From Streptomyces sp. JJ66 (GTDB lineage Bacteria; Actinomycetota; Actinomycetes; Streptomycetales; Streptomycetaceae), in assembly GCF_019303495.1 (NCBI RefSeq), contig NZ_JAEVFI010000022.1:1-52554 (forward strand): 52,554 bases of DNA. Direction: 5' to 3'. Positions 25,267-33,569 of the stretch are shown here, one piece after another. A program made the position numbers and the translations under genes. Every line of letters starts with the position of its first letter. The first letter of the stretch is position 1. The notes under the pieces were generated by a model, which worked only from the letters and a program-made list of their open reading frames with translations, was not told the origin of the DNA and made no database searches.

Positions 25267-25573
25267 GGGGTCTCCATGTTCTCGGGGGTCTCGGGGGTCT
25301 CGGGCTTCTTGGGGTCTGCGGAGCTCGGGATGGTGCGCGGCTGAGCTCCCGGGGCGGGGCACAGCGACTCAACCCCCTGTTCGGTATGCGGACTTGACCA
25401 TCCGGGGGGCGGAGCGAAGCTATCGCTGATCAATATCGTGCGGCAATGCATTCATCAGATGATCGTGAAAAGTTAACACACGGTATTCATGTGATCACTT
25501 CAACGAACTGTTGAATGTCGGGGTCCTCACGTACGCTGACAGCAGAGAAACGACCGTGTGAGGACTGGCGCGC
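25267..25573. other. AT-rich divergent control region between subtilisin and moaA
   Basis: This 307-bp spacer drops sharply in GC between about 25420 and 25520. It contains the palindrome GTGATCAC (25491-25498) immediately followed by the inverted repeat TTCAAC-GAACT-GTTGAA (25499-25515), good candidates for operators. TTGAAT (25512-25517) and TACGCT (25533-25538) could be a moaA promoter, although the spacing is short. The left end has tandem GTCTCGGGG repeats (about 25277-25305) in the subtilisin leader. Confidence 0.55.
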
Positions 25574-26563
25574 ATGCTGATCGACACGTACGGCCGGGTC
25601 GCCACCGACCTGCGAGTCTCGCTGACCGACCGCTGCAACCTGCGGTGCACCTACTGCATGCCCGAAGAGGGCCTTCAGTGGCTCGCCAAGCCCGAGCTGC
25701 TCACCGACGACGAGATCGTGCGCCTGGTGCGCATCGCGGTCACCGAGCTGGGCGTCACCGAGGTGCGGTTCACCGGTGGTGAGCCCCTGCTGCGTCCCGG
25801 GCTCGTCTCCATCGTGGAGCGCTGCGCCGCGCTCACCCCCCGCCCGAAGCTCTCGCTGACCACCAACGGCATCGGCCTGGAGCGCACGGCCACGGCACTG
25901 CGGGACGCCGGGCTGGACCGCGTCAACGTCTCGCTGGACACACTCGACGCGGAGGTCTTCCAGCGCCTGACCCGCCGCAAGCGCCACGCCGACGTGCTGC
26001 GCGGCCTGGCCGCCGCCCGTACCGCCGGGCTCACCCCGGTCAAGGTCAACGCCGTGCTCATGCCGGGCTTCAACGAGGGCGAGGCGCCCGACCTGCTGGC
26101 CTGGGCCGTCGAGCACGACTACGAGCTGCGGTTCATCGAGCAGATGCCCCTGGACGCCCAGCACGGCTGGAAGCGCGAGGGCATGATCACCGCCGGGGAC
26201 ATCCTGGCCGCCCTGCGTACCCGCTTCGAGCTGACCCCCGAGGGGCAGCAGAAGCGCGGCTCCGCCCCCGCCGAGCGCTGGATTGTTGACGGCGGCCCGC
26301 ACCGCGTCGGCGTCATCGCCTCCGTCACCCGCCCGTTCTGCCGCGCCTGCGACCGCACGCGCCTGACGGCCGACGGCCAGGTGCGCACCTGCCTGTTCGC
26401 CACCGAGGAGTCCGACCTGCGCGGCGCGCTGCGCGCAGGCGCGGACGACGCGACGGTGGCCGGGCTGTGGCGCACCGCGATGTGGGGCAAGAAGGCGGGC
26501 GCGGGGATCGACGACCCGTCCTTCATCCAGCCCGACCGCCCCATGTCCGCGATCGGCGGTTAG
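25574..26563 (+). CDS. moaA: GTP 3',8-cyclase MoaA
   Basis: This radical-SAM enzyme starts molybdenum-cofactor synthesis by converting GTP to 3',8-cyclo-7,8-dihydro-GTP, which MoaC then turns into cyclic pyranopterin monophosphate. It has 329 residues. The SAM cluster is CNLRCTYC (Cys21, Cys25, Cys28), and FTGGEPLLRPG follows. The second, substrate-binding cluster uses FCRACDRTRL and VRTCLF. The C terminus ends in the essential GlyGly (SAIGG). The ATG at 25574 gives standard length. Other moa genes are not nearby. Confidence 0.96.
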   Translation: MLIDTYGRVATDLRVSLTDRCNLRCTYCMPEEGLQWLAKPELLTDDEIVRLVRIAVTELGVTEVRFTGGEPLLRPGLVSIVERCAALTPRPKLSLTTNGIGLERTATALRDAGLDRVNVSLDTLDAEVFQRLTRRKRHADVLRGLAAARTAGLTPVKVNAVLMPGFNEGEAPDLLAWAVEHDYELRFIEQMPLDAQHGWKREGMITAGDILAALRTRFELTPEGQQKRGSAPAERWIVDGGPHRVGVIASVTRPFCRACDRTRLTADGQVRTCLFATEESDLRGALRAGADDATVAGLWRTAMWGKKAGAGIDDPSFIQPDRPMSAIGG

Positions 26564-26612
26564 TCCCGCCACGATCCGCCGGACAGGATCTGACCGCCCG
26601 CCGTCCGGCAGG

Positions 26613-26852
26613 TCAGCCCTCCGCGCTCTCCCCGGGAGCTGACGGGCGCGCCTCCCATTCCGCCAGGGTGACGACGTCCTTCAGGAACCCGCGCACGCCG
26701 AGGAACTGGGACAGGTGCTCACGGTGTTCGGCGCACGCCAGCCACGTCTTGCGGCGCTCCGGCGCGTGCAGCTTCGGGTTGTTCCAGGCCAGCACCCACA
26801 CGGCCGGGGCCCGGCAGCCCTTGGCGGAGCAGATCGGGGCGTCCTCACTCAT
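26613..26852 (-). CDS. Small conserved actinobacterial protein of unknown function
   Basis: This protein has 79 residues from ATG 26852 (MSEDAPICSAKGCRAPAVWV); an in-frame ATG at 26864 would add MDGR. Three cysteines (CSAKGC near the N terminus and LACAEHREH), with His residues in the latter, suggest a small zinc-ribbon-like fold. The stretch AWNNPKLHAPERRKTWLACA is strongly conserved in Streptomyces as far as I recall. No function is known to me. It lies convergent to moaA, 49 bp apart. Confidence 0.8.
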   Translation of the reverse strand: MSEDAPICSAKGCRAPAVWVLAWNNPKLHAPERRKTWLACAEHREHLSQFLGVRGFLKDVVTLAEWEARPSAPGESAEG

Positions 26853-26886
26853 CCGCCCATCCAAACACGCCCCCTTAAGACGCGAT

Positions 26887-26922
26887 GACGCCGGGCGGCC
26901 ACGGGGGGAGCCGCCCGGCGTC
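26887..26922. terminator. Hairpin, 13-bp perfect stem
   Basis: GACGCCGGGCGGC (26887-26899) pairs with GCCGCCCGGCGTC (26910-26922) around a 10-nt loop. It lies 145 bp downstream of the DUF3099 gene stop on the minus strand and upstream of the small cysteine protein, so it can separate these two transcripts. Confidence 0.65.
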
Positions 26923-27066
26923 GATCAAACGCTCCGACGGGGGATACGGAGCGTGTACCGCAGTATGGCACGCGGGGACGCTCCGTGTGACCCGAATGGC
27001 AGGCGGGTTTGAGCCTTTCTTGCGGTAGACCGGGCGCTGGCGGGCGCGCCGCTTCTCACCCGGCGC

Positions 27067-27462
27067 TCACTCGTGCTCCGCGCGGTGCGGCGGACGTACG
27101 CCGTCCGGCGGCCGCACGTCACGCGGCGGCCGCACGTCAGGCGGCGGCTGCGGGGCATCCGGTGCCGGGCCCAGCTCCGGGCGCCCCGGCTGGATCAGGG
27201 TGGACGGCAGCTGGGCGGCGTTCTCCCGGCCCGCGTTGGCGATGACCACCGCCACGTACGGCAGCACTCCGCCCAGCACCAGCGTCACCACCGCCAGGGG
27301 CCGCGAGACGTTCCACAGCGCCACGGTGAGCAGGACGGAGAGGGTGCGGACCAGCATCGAGATCACGTAGCGCCGCTGCCGCCCCCGCACATCGTCGGAC
27401 AGCCCCTGCCGGGCCCCGGTGATCCGGAAGACCTCGGAGTCGTCGTGCTGCTTCCGCCTCAC
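27067..27462 (-). CDS. DUF3099 domain membrane protein
   Basis: This 131-residue protein starts at GTG 27462 with AGGTGG upstream; the open frame extends further but loses similarity. The N-terminal VFRITGARQGLSDDVRGRQ leads into two transmembrane helices (YVISMLVRTLSVLLTVALW and AVVTLVLGGVLPYVAVVIA). The C-terminal tail is Pro/Arg/Asp-rich and repetitive (DVRPPRDVRPPDGVRPP). The family is common in actinobacteria; its function is unknown. Confidence 0.87.
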   Translation of the reverse strand: MRRKQHDDSEVFRITGARQGLSDDVRGRQRRYVISMLVRTLSVLLTVALWNVSRPLAVVTLVLGGVLPYVAVVIANAGRENAAQLPSTLIQPGRPELGPAPDAPQPPPDVRPPRDVRPPDGVRPPHRAEHE

Positions 27463-27663
27463 GCTGCACCACCTGCTCGCACCCCGGCCGTGGCCGTACC
27501 CGCCTGTGTCCCCCGACGCCTCCACGGTACGCCCGTACCCGGCCCGGCCGTGGGCCGGGGGAAACCGCCCCTTTCACCCGTACGGCCGAGCACCGGATGA
27601 GCGGCACGCCCGGGTGTGCGCACCCTGGGAAGGTCCGTCCACAGCGCCGCACTAGGAGGCGAC

Positions 27664-27945
27664 ATGAGTTGGTTGTGGGCAATCATCGTGGGTCTGATCC
27701 TGGGTGTGCTGGCCCGCGCCATCCTCCCCGGCAAGCAGGACATCCCCATCTGGCTGACGATCATCTTCGGCATCCTCGGCAGTTTGCTGGGCAACGCCGT
27801 GGCCGGATGGATGGGCGTGGAAAGCACCAGCGGCATCGACTGGATCAGGCACCTGCTCCAGCTGGCCGGCGCCGTCCTGATCGTCGCCATCGGCGCCCCG
27901 CTGTGGGCCTCGATCAGGCGCGGCAGCAGAACCCACCGAAGGTAA
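27664..27945 (+). CDS. GlsB/YeaQ/YmgE family stress membrane protein
   Basis: This 93-residue protein has three hydrophobic helices rich in Gly, with the family pattern WAIIVGLILGVLARAILPGK and IPIWLTIIFGILGSLLGNAV. Such transglycosylase-associated proteins are small inner-membrane proteins induced by stress; their molecular role is unclear. The ATG at 27664 follows AGGAGG at the ideal distance. It is a single-gene unit ending in a strong hairpin. Confidence 0.9.
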   Translation: MSWLWAIIVGLILGVLARAILPGKQDIPIWLTIIFGILGSLLGNAVAGWMGVESTSGIDWIRHLLQLAGAVLIVAIGAPLWASIRRGSRTHRR

Positions 27946-27987
27946 GCCGCCGCCCGGGTGACCCACGCGCACCGGGCGGCCGGGGGA

Positions 27988-28025
27988 GCGGCGTGGGCCG
28001 GGAGTCTGCACCCGGCCCACGCCGC
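27988..28025. terminator. Bidirectional terminator hairpin, 15-bp perfect stem
   Basis: GCGGCGTGGGCCGGG (27988-28002) pairs with CCCGGCCCACGCCGC (28011-28025) around an 8-nt loop. It lies between the convergent glsB-like gene and tyrS and can serve both. Confidence 0.8.
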
Positions 28026-28095
28026 CGCGTGGCCGGTGCCGCGCACTCGGCCGGGACGCCGGACCGCACCCGGCCCACGCCGCCGCCTGGCCGGT
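28008..28095. repeat. 30-bp direct repeat, two copies 58 bp apart
   Basis: A 30-bp sequence beginning GCACCCGGCCCACGCCGCC and ending TGGCCGGT occurs at 28008-28037 and 28066-28095 with one mismatch. The first copy contains the right arm of the terminator hairpin, so the second copy offers an alternative pairing partner for its left arm. It may be a duplicated terminator half. Confidence 0.75.
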
Positions 28096-28116
28096 ACGCC
28101 GCGCGCCCGGCTGGCC

Positions 28117-29529
28117 CTACAGCCCGGTGACCTCGGCGACCTTCCGGCCCGCCTTCAGGTACACCGTGCCGGTGACCCCGGCCTCCGCCAGCTTCTCGGC
28201 CGCCACCTCGGCCAGCGGGCGCAGCGCGTCGGCCTCGGAGAGCACCAGCGCCCGCTGCTCGCCCCCGGAAGGCTCGACGATCAGCCGCAGTCCGTTCTGC
28301 TTGGCCACCCGCCGCGCGGCCGACGCGCTCGGGGCGAACTCCAGCACCCGGGTCAGCACCGCCGCGATGCCCTCGCCGCCGTGCTCGCCCGCATCCACTA
28401 CCGGCAGTGTGCCGACGTCGGTGAAGGACTTCCGGGAGAACTGCGCGACGAACCCGGCCCGCGCCGCCATCGCGGCCTTGCGGCCGTGCAGCGCCATGAC
28501 CACCTCACCGGCCAGGACCTTCTTCAGGTCCATCGGGTGCAGTGAGCGTTCCTCGACGCGCGCGCGGGCCGCGTCGATCTCGGCGTCCGTCCACTCGGTC
28601 CAGGCCCGCAGGTAGGGCACCATGAGCCGGTCCGGGATGGACATGACCTTGCCGAAGACGTCGTCGGCCGGGGCGGTCAGCGCGATGTAGTTGCCCTTGG
28701 ACTTCGACATCTTCGCGCCCGAGCCGTCGGTGCCCTCGATCAGCGGCATCGCCGCGATCAGCTGCGGCGTCAGCCCGTAGATCTCCATCACCTTGCGGCC
28801 CATCTGCATGTTCAGCAGCTGGTCCACGCCGCCGAGCTCCAGGTCGCAGTCCAGCTCCGCGGAGTCGATGGCCATGGCGACGGGGTAGATCAGCTCGGAC
28901 ATGGTCAGCCCCGAACCGGCCGCGAGCCGGTTGCGGAAGTCCTCGCGCTGGAGCAGCTGGGAGGCGGGCACCTGCGCGAGGATGCCGATCAGCCGCGGGA
29001 ACGTCAGCCCGCCCAGCCACTCGCTGTTGTGCACGAACCGCACCCGGTCGAAGTCGAAGAACGGCCGCACCTGCTCGCGGTAGCCCGCCAGGTTGCGGGC
29101 GATGTCCTCGTCGGTGAGCGGCGGGCGCTCCGCCGTGCGGCCCGAGGGGTCGCCGATCTTGGCGGTGATGTCGCCGATCAGCACCGTGACGTCGTGGCCC
29201 ATCCGCTGGAAGCGGCTGAGCACGATGAACGGCACCGCGTGCCCCAGGTGGATGTCGGTGCCCGTCGGGTCGATGCCGAGCTTGACGTGCAGCCCCCGGC
29301 CCTGTGCGCCGCGCTGCTCGATCCGCTCGGCCATCCGCTCCACCCCGGGCAGCACCTCCACCGACCGGGAGGCGATGAGCTCGGCCTGTTCCGTGGCGCT
29401 CAGGTCGCTGAGGTCCATGGAGCGCCGCGAACCCGTCTCGGTGAGCAGCTGCTCCACCGTCGCGTCGCAGGAGAGGTCCTGTGCCAGCAGCGCGCTCGCG
29501 CGCCGCACGGATTCGCCGAGGCGTGTCAC
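28117..29529 (-). CDS. tyrS: Tyrosyl-tRNA synthetase, type 2
   Basis: This class I synthetase charges tRNA-Tyr. HIGH motif: GTDIHLGHAVPF (near residue 92). Signature loop: GAKMSKSKGNYIAL, a KMSKS of the type 2 (TyrZ-like) group rather than the KFGKT of type 1. The C-terminal S4-like RNA-binding domain follows (VLSEADALRPLAEVAAEKLA and VTGTVYLKAGRKVAEV). It has 470 residues from GTG 29529. Type 2 enzymes are usually nearer 400-430, and an internal ATG at 29418 would give 433, so the first 37 residues are uncertain. Confidence 0.93.
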   Translation of the reverse strand: MTRLGESVRRASALLAQDLSCDATVEQLLTETGSRRSMDLSDLSATEQAELIASRSVEVLPGVERMAERIEQRGAQGRGLHVKLGIDPTGTDIHLGHAVPFIVLSRFQRMGHDVTVLIGDITAKIGDPSGRTAERPPLTDEDIARNLAGYREQVRPFFDFDRVRFVHNSEWLGGLTFPRLIGILAQVPASQLLQREDFRNRLAAGSGLTMSELIYPVAMAIDSAELDCDLELGGVDQLLNMQMGRKVMEIYGLTPQLIAAMPLIEGTDGSGAKMSKSKGNYIALTAPADDVFGKVMSIPDRLMVPYLRAWTEWTDAEIDAARARVEERSLHPMDLKKVLAGEVVMALHGRKAAMAARAGFVAQFSRKSFTDVGTLPVVDAGEHGGEGIAAVLTRVLEFAPSASAARRVAKQNGLRLIVEPSGGEQRALVLSEADALRPLAEVAAEKLAEAGVTGTVYLKAGRKVAEVTGL

Positions 29530-29580
29530 GTTGCGTCCAAAGATCGAAGGGATAGGGGGGCGGAGACGAGTCTATGCCGG

Positions 29581-30981
29581 TCACACGCCCTGGCTGACCG
29601 AGCTCATGTTGAAGTCCGGGACGCGCAGCGGCGGCATCGCGGTGCGCGGGAAGTAGTCGCCCCACTCGCGGGAGAGGGTCTGCTCGGTGCGCCCGGCCTC
29701 CGTCGCGCGGCCCAGCAGGCTCACCGGTGACTCGTTGAACCGGAAGTTGTTCACCGCCGCCGTCACCTCGCCGCCCTCGACCAGGTAGACGCCGTCGCGG
29801 GTGAGGCCGGTGAGCAGCAGCGTGGCCGGGTCCACCTCGCGGATGTACCACAGGCAGGTCAGCAGCAGGGCGGGCCCGTCGTGCCCACAGGCGGCGACCA
29901 TCTCCTCCAGGCCGCGCTCCCCGCCGCCGTCCAGGATCAGGTTGTCCACGCCGGGCGTGAGCGGCAGCCCGGTCAGCTGAGCGGAGTGCCGGGTGGTCAT
30001 CAGGTGCTCCAGCCTGCCCTCGCGCACCCAGTCGGTGACCTGGAGCGGCAGGCCGTTGTCGAACGCCGACGCCGCACCCCCCGAGGCGTGCGCGACCGTG
30101 AACGGGGCGCATTCCAGGCCCGGCGCGTGCGGGTCGCTGCGCAGGGTCAGCGGCAGGGCGGCCAGCTGCTCGCCGACCCGGGTGGCACCGCCCGGCGCGC
30201 TGAACACCGTGCGGCCCTCGGCGGCGTCCCGGGCCGAGGACGTCCACTGCTGGTAGATGAGCAGGTCCGCGACGGCCGTGGGCGGCAGCAGCGTCTCGTA
30301 CCGCCCGGCGGGCAGCTCCACCCGCCGCCGTGACCAGGCCAGCCGCCGCGCCAGCTCGGCGTCCAGCGCGGCCGGGTCCACGTCGGCGAAGTCCCGGGTG
30401 GCGCGGCCCGCCCACGCGGATGCCGACCCGTCGGCGGACTTGGCGTTCAGCTCCAGCGTCCCCGTCGGCTGGTCGTGCCGCAGCCGCAGCCCTGTCGAGG
30501 TGCCCAGGTAGGTGGAGACGACCTCGTGGTAGGCGAAGCCGTACAGCGTGCGGCTTCCCGCGCCCGCGCTGGCGAAGCACTCACCGAGCGCGGGCGCGAA
30601 CGCGTCGAACACCTCCGCGGAGGTCTCGGCGGGCGGCTCCTCGAACGCGGTGGCCGCCTCACCGCCGGTCACCAGCGGCTGCGCGTCCTCGGCCGGGCCC
30701 GCCGTGCGCGCCGCGTCCTCGGCCGCCCGCACCAGCGGCTCCAGCTCCCCGGCCGTCACCCCCGACCGGGAGACGACGCCGGAGGCCGTGCCCCGCGCGC
30801 CGTCCACGGTGGCGATCACCGTCAGGGTGCGGCCCCGGGTGACGCCGTTGGTCGTCAGCGCGTTGCCCGCCCAGCGCAGGTTCGCCGACGAGCTCTCCTC
30901 AGCGATCACCACGCACCCGTCAGCCCGCGACAGCGCCAGGGCCCGCTCGACGATCTCGTGCGGTGCGGTCGGCTTGCTCAT
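29581..30981 (-). CDS. tldE: TldE/PmbA-family metalloprotease subunit
   Basis: This 466-residue protein is the non-catalytic partner in TldD/TldE heterodimers, which degrade unfolded peptides and in some bacteria mature ribosomally made peptides. It follows the family plan, with a mixed N-terminal domain and a C-terminal barrel carrying VDNLILDGGG and TLLLTGLTRDGVYLVEGGEV. VNNFRFNESPVSLL near the end is typical. It lacks the HExxxH motif, as expected. The ATG at 30981 overlaps the tldD stop by 4 bp. Confidence 0.9.
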   Translation of the reverse strand: MSKPTAPHEIVERALALSRADGCVVIAEESSSANLRWAGNALTTNGVTRGRTLTVIATVDGARGTASGVVSRSGVTAGELEPLVRAAEDAARTAGPAEDAQPLVTGGEAATAFEEPPAETSAEVFDAFAPALGECFASAGAGSRTLYGFAYHEVVSTYLGTSTGLRLRHDQPTGTLELNAKSADGSASAWAGRATRDFADVDPAALDAELARRLAWSRRRVELPAGRYETLLPPTAVADLLIYQQWTSSARDAAEGRTVFSAPGGATRVGEQLAALPLTLRSDPHAPGLECAPFTVAHASGGAASAFDNGLPLQVTDWVREGRLEHLMTTRHSAQLTGLPLTPGVDNLILDGGGERGLEEMVAACGHDGPALLLTCLWYIREVDPATLLLTGLTRDGVYLVEGGEVTAAVNNFRFNESPVSLLGRATEAGRTEQTLSREWGDYFPRTAMPPLRVPDFNMSSVSQGV

Positions 30982-32519
30982 CGCCCGGCCTCCTGGGTGG
31001 TGTTGAGGATGTTGACGCCACGGAACAGCGCCGAGGGGCAGCCGTGCGAGACGGCGGCGACCTGGCCCGGCTGGGCCTTGCCGCAGTTGAACGCGCCCGC
31101 CAGCAGGTACGTCTGCGGCCCGCCGACCGCCTCCATCGACCCCCAGAAGTCCGTCGTCGTCGCCTGGTAGGCCACGTCCCGCAGCTGCCCGGTCAGCCGG
31201 CCGCCCTCGATGCGGAAGAACCGCTGCGCGGTGAACTGGAAGTTGTAGCGCTGCATATCGATCGACCACGAGCGGTCCCCGACGACGTAGATGCCGCGCT
31301 CCACGCCCGCGATCAGCTCCTCGGTGGACGGTCCGTCCGGTGCGGGCTGGAGCGAGACGTTCGCCATGCGCTGCACCGGCACGTGCGCGGGGGAGTCGGC
31401 GTAGGCGCAGCCGTTGGAGCGTCCGAGCCCGGTGAGCTTGGCGATGCGCCGGTCCAGCTGGTAGCCCACCAGCGTGCCGTCCCGGACCAGGTCCCACTCC
31501 TGCGCCCGCACGCCCTCGTCGTCGTAGCCGATGGTGGCCAGCCCGTGCTCGGCCGTGCGGTCCCCGGTGACGTTCATGACCGGCGAGCCGTACCGCAGCG
31601 TGCCCAGCTGGTCGAACGTGGCGAACGACGTTCCCGCGTACGCCGCTTCGTAACCCAGCGCCCGGTCCAGCTCCGTGGCGTGACCGACCGACTCGTGAAG
31701 CGTCAGCCACAGGTTCGACGGGTGGATCACCAGATCGTAGGAGCCCGCCTCCACGCTGGGCGCGGCCATCTTCTGCGCCAGCAGCTCCGGCAGCTCGGCC
31801 AGCTCCGCGTCCCAGTCCCAGCCGGTGCCGTGCAGGTACTCCCAGCCCCGGCCCACCGGCGGGGCGAGGGTGCGCAGCGTGTCGAACTCGCCGGAGTCCG
31901 CCACCGCCACGGCCGTCAGCTGCGGATGCAGCCGCACCCGCTGCTGCGTGGTGACGGTGCCCGCCGTATCGGCGTAGAACTTGTTCTCCTGCACCGCCAG
32001 CAGCGCGGCGTCCACGTGCGCGACGCCGTCCGCCGCCAGCAGCCGCTCGCTCCACGCCGTCAGCAGCCCCGTCTTCTCCTCGTCCGGGACGTCGAACGGG
32101 TTGATCTCGTACGCCGAGATCCACGTCTGCTCACCGTGCGCGGGCTCCTCGGCCAGCTCCACCCACTCCCGCGTCCCGGCCGCCTGGATCACCCGCGCCG
32201 ACAGCTTCGCCATCGCCACCGCCTGCGAGGCCACCCGCGCGGCGGCGTCCATGCTCAGGTCCACCCCGGCCGCGAAGCCCCACGCGCCGCCGTGCACCAC
32301 CCGCACCGCGTACCCGGCGTCCGTGGTGTCCGCCGACCCCGCCGGGCGCGCGTCCCGCAGCGACCACGAGGCGCTGCGCACCCGCTCGTACCGGAAGTCC
32401 GCGTGCTCGGCGCCCAGTGCCCGGGCCCGCGCCAGCGCCGCGTCCGCCAGCTGCCGCAGCGGCAGCGCGGTGAAGCTCTCGTCGGGGAAACGCCCGGTGG
32501 ACGGTGCGGATGGTGGCAA
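30978..32519 (-). CDS. tldD: TldD-family metalloprotease (catalytic subunit)
   Basis: This zinc protease has the TldD motif LHESVGHATELDR (HExxxH, near residue 275); a conserved region, GDRSWSIDMQRYNFQFTAQ, and a GGRLTGQLRDVAYQAT strand follow. A TTG at 32519 is chosen as start because GGGAGG stands five bases upstream and the protein then has 513 residues, close to family length. An ATG at 32549 would add ten residues but has no such site. It is coupled to tldE by ATGA. No RiPP precursor or gyrase-toxin gene is seen nearby, so its substrate is unknown. Confidence 0.9.
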   Translation of the reverse strand: MPPSAPSTGRFPDESFTALPLRQLADAALARARALGAEHADFRYERVRSASWSLRDARPAGSADTTDAGYAVRVVHGGAWGFAAGVDLSMDAAARVASQAVAMAKLSARVIQAAGTREWVELAEEPAHGEQTWISAYEINPFDVPDEEKTGLLTAWSERLLAADGVAHVDAALLAVQENKFYADTAGTVTTQQRVRLHPQLTAVAVADSGEFDTLRTLAPPVGRGWEYLHGTGWDWDAELAELPELLAQKMAAPSVEAGSYDLVIHPSNLWLTLHESVGHATELDRALGYEAAYAGTSFATFDQLGTLRYGSPVMNVTGDRTAEHGLATIGYDDEGVRAQEWDLVRDGTLVGYQLDRRIAKLTGLGRSNGCAYADSPAHVPVQRMANVSLQPAPDGPSTEELIAGVERGIYVVGDRSWSIDMQRYNFQFTAQRFFRIEGGRLTGQLRDVAYQATTTDFWGSMEAVGGPQTYLLAGAFNCGKAQPGQVAAVSHGCPSALFRGVNILNTTQEAGR

Positions 32520-32859
32520 GACAACCTCCCGTGGTCGGCACCCGATCATGCCTGCTCGGCCACCGATCCGCACGGCGCTTTCCCGGACCCGGTGTCGCCG
32601 GGGCCGCGAGGGCCGCCCGCGCCCGCGAGGCGAGGGCGGTTCCCGAAGCGGGGGCCAGCGTCCCGAAGCCGGGACCAGCGGACTTTCTGTAGGGATTCCA
32701 CAGCGGGCCACCGAGCCCCCTGTGGACGCCCCGGTCCGGGCGGCACCCGCCAAACCGATAGGTTGCTGGGTGCACCAGACGCGACGAACACAGCACGGCA
32801 CAGTCCGACGCGCGGCACGACGCGGCCCGGCTGGTCCGAAAGATTTGGAGTGTGGTCCC
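32520..32859. other. Divergent intergenic region tldD / fabG
   Basis: This 340-bp region should carry the tldD promoter on the left and the fabG-fabI promoter on the right. I see no perfect hairpin or clear operator. A slightly AT-richer patch (GACTTTCTGTAGGGATTCCA near 32680) is the best promoter neighbourhood. No additional gene is supported. Confidence 0.45.
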
Positions 32860-33564
32860 TTGAGCCGCTCGGTTCTCGTCACCGGAGGCAACCGCGGCAT
32901 CGGCCTCGCCATCGCCCGCGCGCTCGCCGACGCGGGCGACCAGGTCGCCGTCACCTACCGCTCGGGCGAGCCACCGGCCGGTTTCCTCGCCGTCAAGTGC
33001 GACATCACCGACCCCGAGCAGGTGGAGCAGGCGTACAAGGAGGTCGAGGAGAAGCAGGGCCGGGTTGAGGTGCTCGTCGCCAACGCGGGCGTGACCCGCG
33101 ACCAGCTGCTGCTGCGCATGTCCGACGAGGACTTCACCTCGGTCCTGGAGACCAACCTCACCGGCACCTTCCGCGTCGTCAAGCGCGCCACCCGTGGCAT
33201 GCTGCGCGCCCGCAGCGGACGCGTCGTGCTCATCTCCTCCGTCGTCGGCCTGCTGGGCTCGGCCGGGCAGGCTAACTACGCCGCGTCCAAGGCCGGGCTG
33301 GTCGGCTTCGCCCGCTCGCTGGCCCGCGAGCTGGGTTCGCGGAACATCACCTGCAACGTCGTCGCCCCCGGTTTCGTGGACACCGACATGACCCGGGTGC
33401 TGACCGACGAGCAGCGCGCGAACATCACCGGGCAGGTGCCGCTCGGCCGGTACGCCGCGCCCGAGGAGATCGCCGCCACGGTGCGCTTCCTGGCCTCCGA
33501 GGAGGCCGCGTACATCACTGGAGCCGTCATCCCCGTTGACGGCGGATTGGGTATGGGGCACTGA
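32860..33564 (+). CDS. fabG: 3-oxoacyl-[acyl-carrier-protein] reductase FabG
   Basis: This NADPH-dependent reductase performs the first reduction of fatty-acid elongation. It has 234 residues from TTG 32860, with GGAG ten bases upstream. Cofactor motif TGGNRGIGLA, NAGV, and the complete catalytic set Ser (LISSVVGLLG), Tyr-x-x-x-Lys (NYAASKAGLVGFA); it ends VDGGLGMGH. The sequence is very like the SCO1815-type FabG I remember. It is followed after 5 bp by fabI, so elongation reductases are co-expressed. Confidence 0.94.
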   Translation: MSRSVLVTGGNRGIGLAIARALADAGDQVAVTYRSGEPPAGFLAVKCDITDPEQVEQAYKEVEEKQGRVEVLVANAGVTRDQLLLRMSDEDFTSVLETNLTGTFRVVKRATRGMLRARSGRVVLISSVVGLLGSAGQANYAASKAGLVGFARSLARELGSRNITCNVVAPGFVDTDMTRVLTDEQRANITGQVPLGRYAAPEEIAATVRFLASEEAAYITGAVIPVDGGLGMGH

Positions 33565-33569
33565 ACGCT

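Noticed and set aside
28008..28095. Two 30-bp direct repeats considered as a CRISPR or att pair
   Set aside because: Only two copies with one being part of a terminator stem, and no integrase or cas gene nearby; better seen as a duplicated terminator half.
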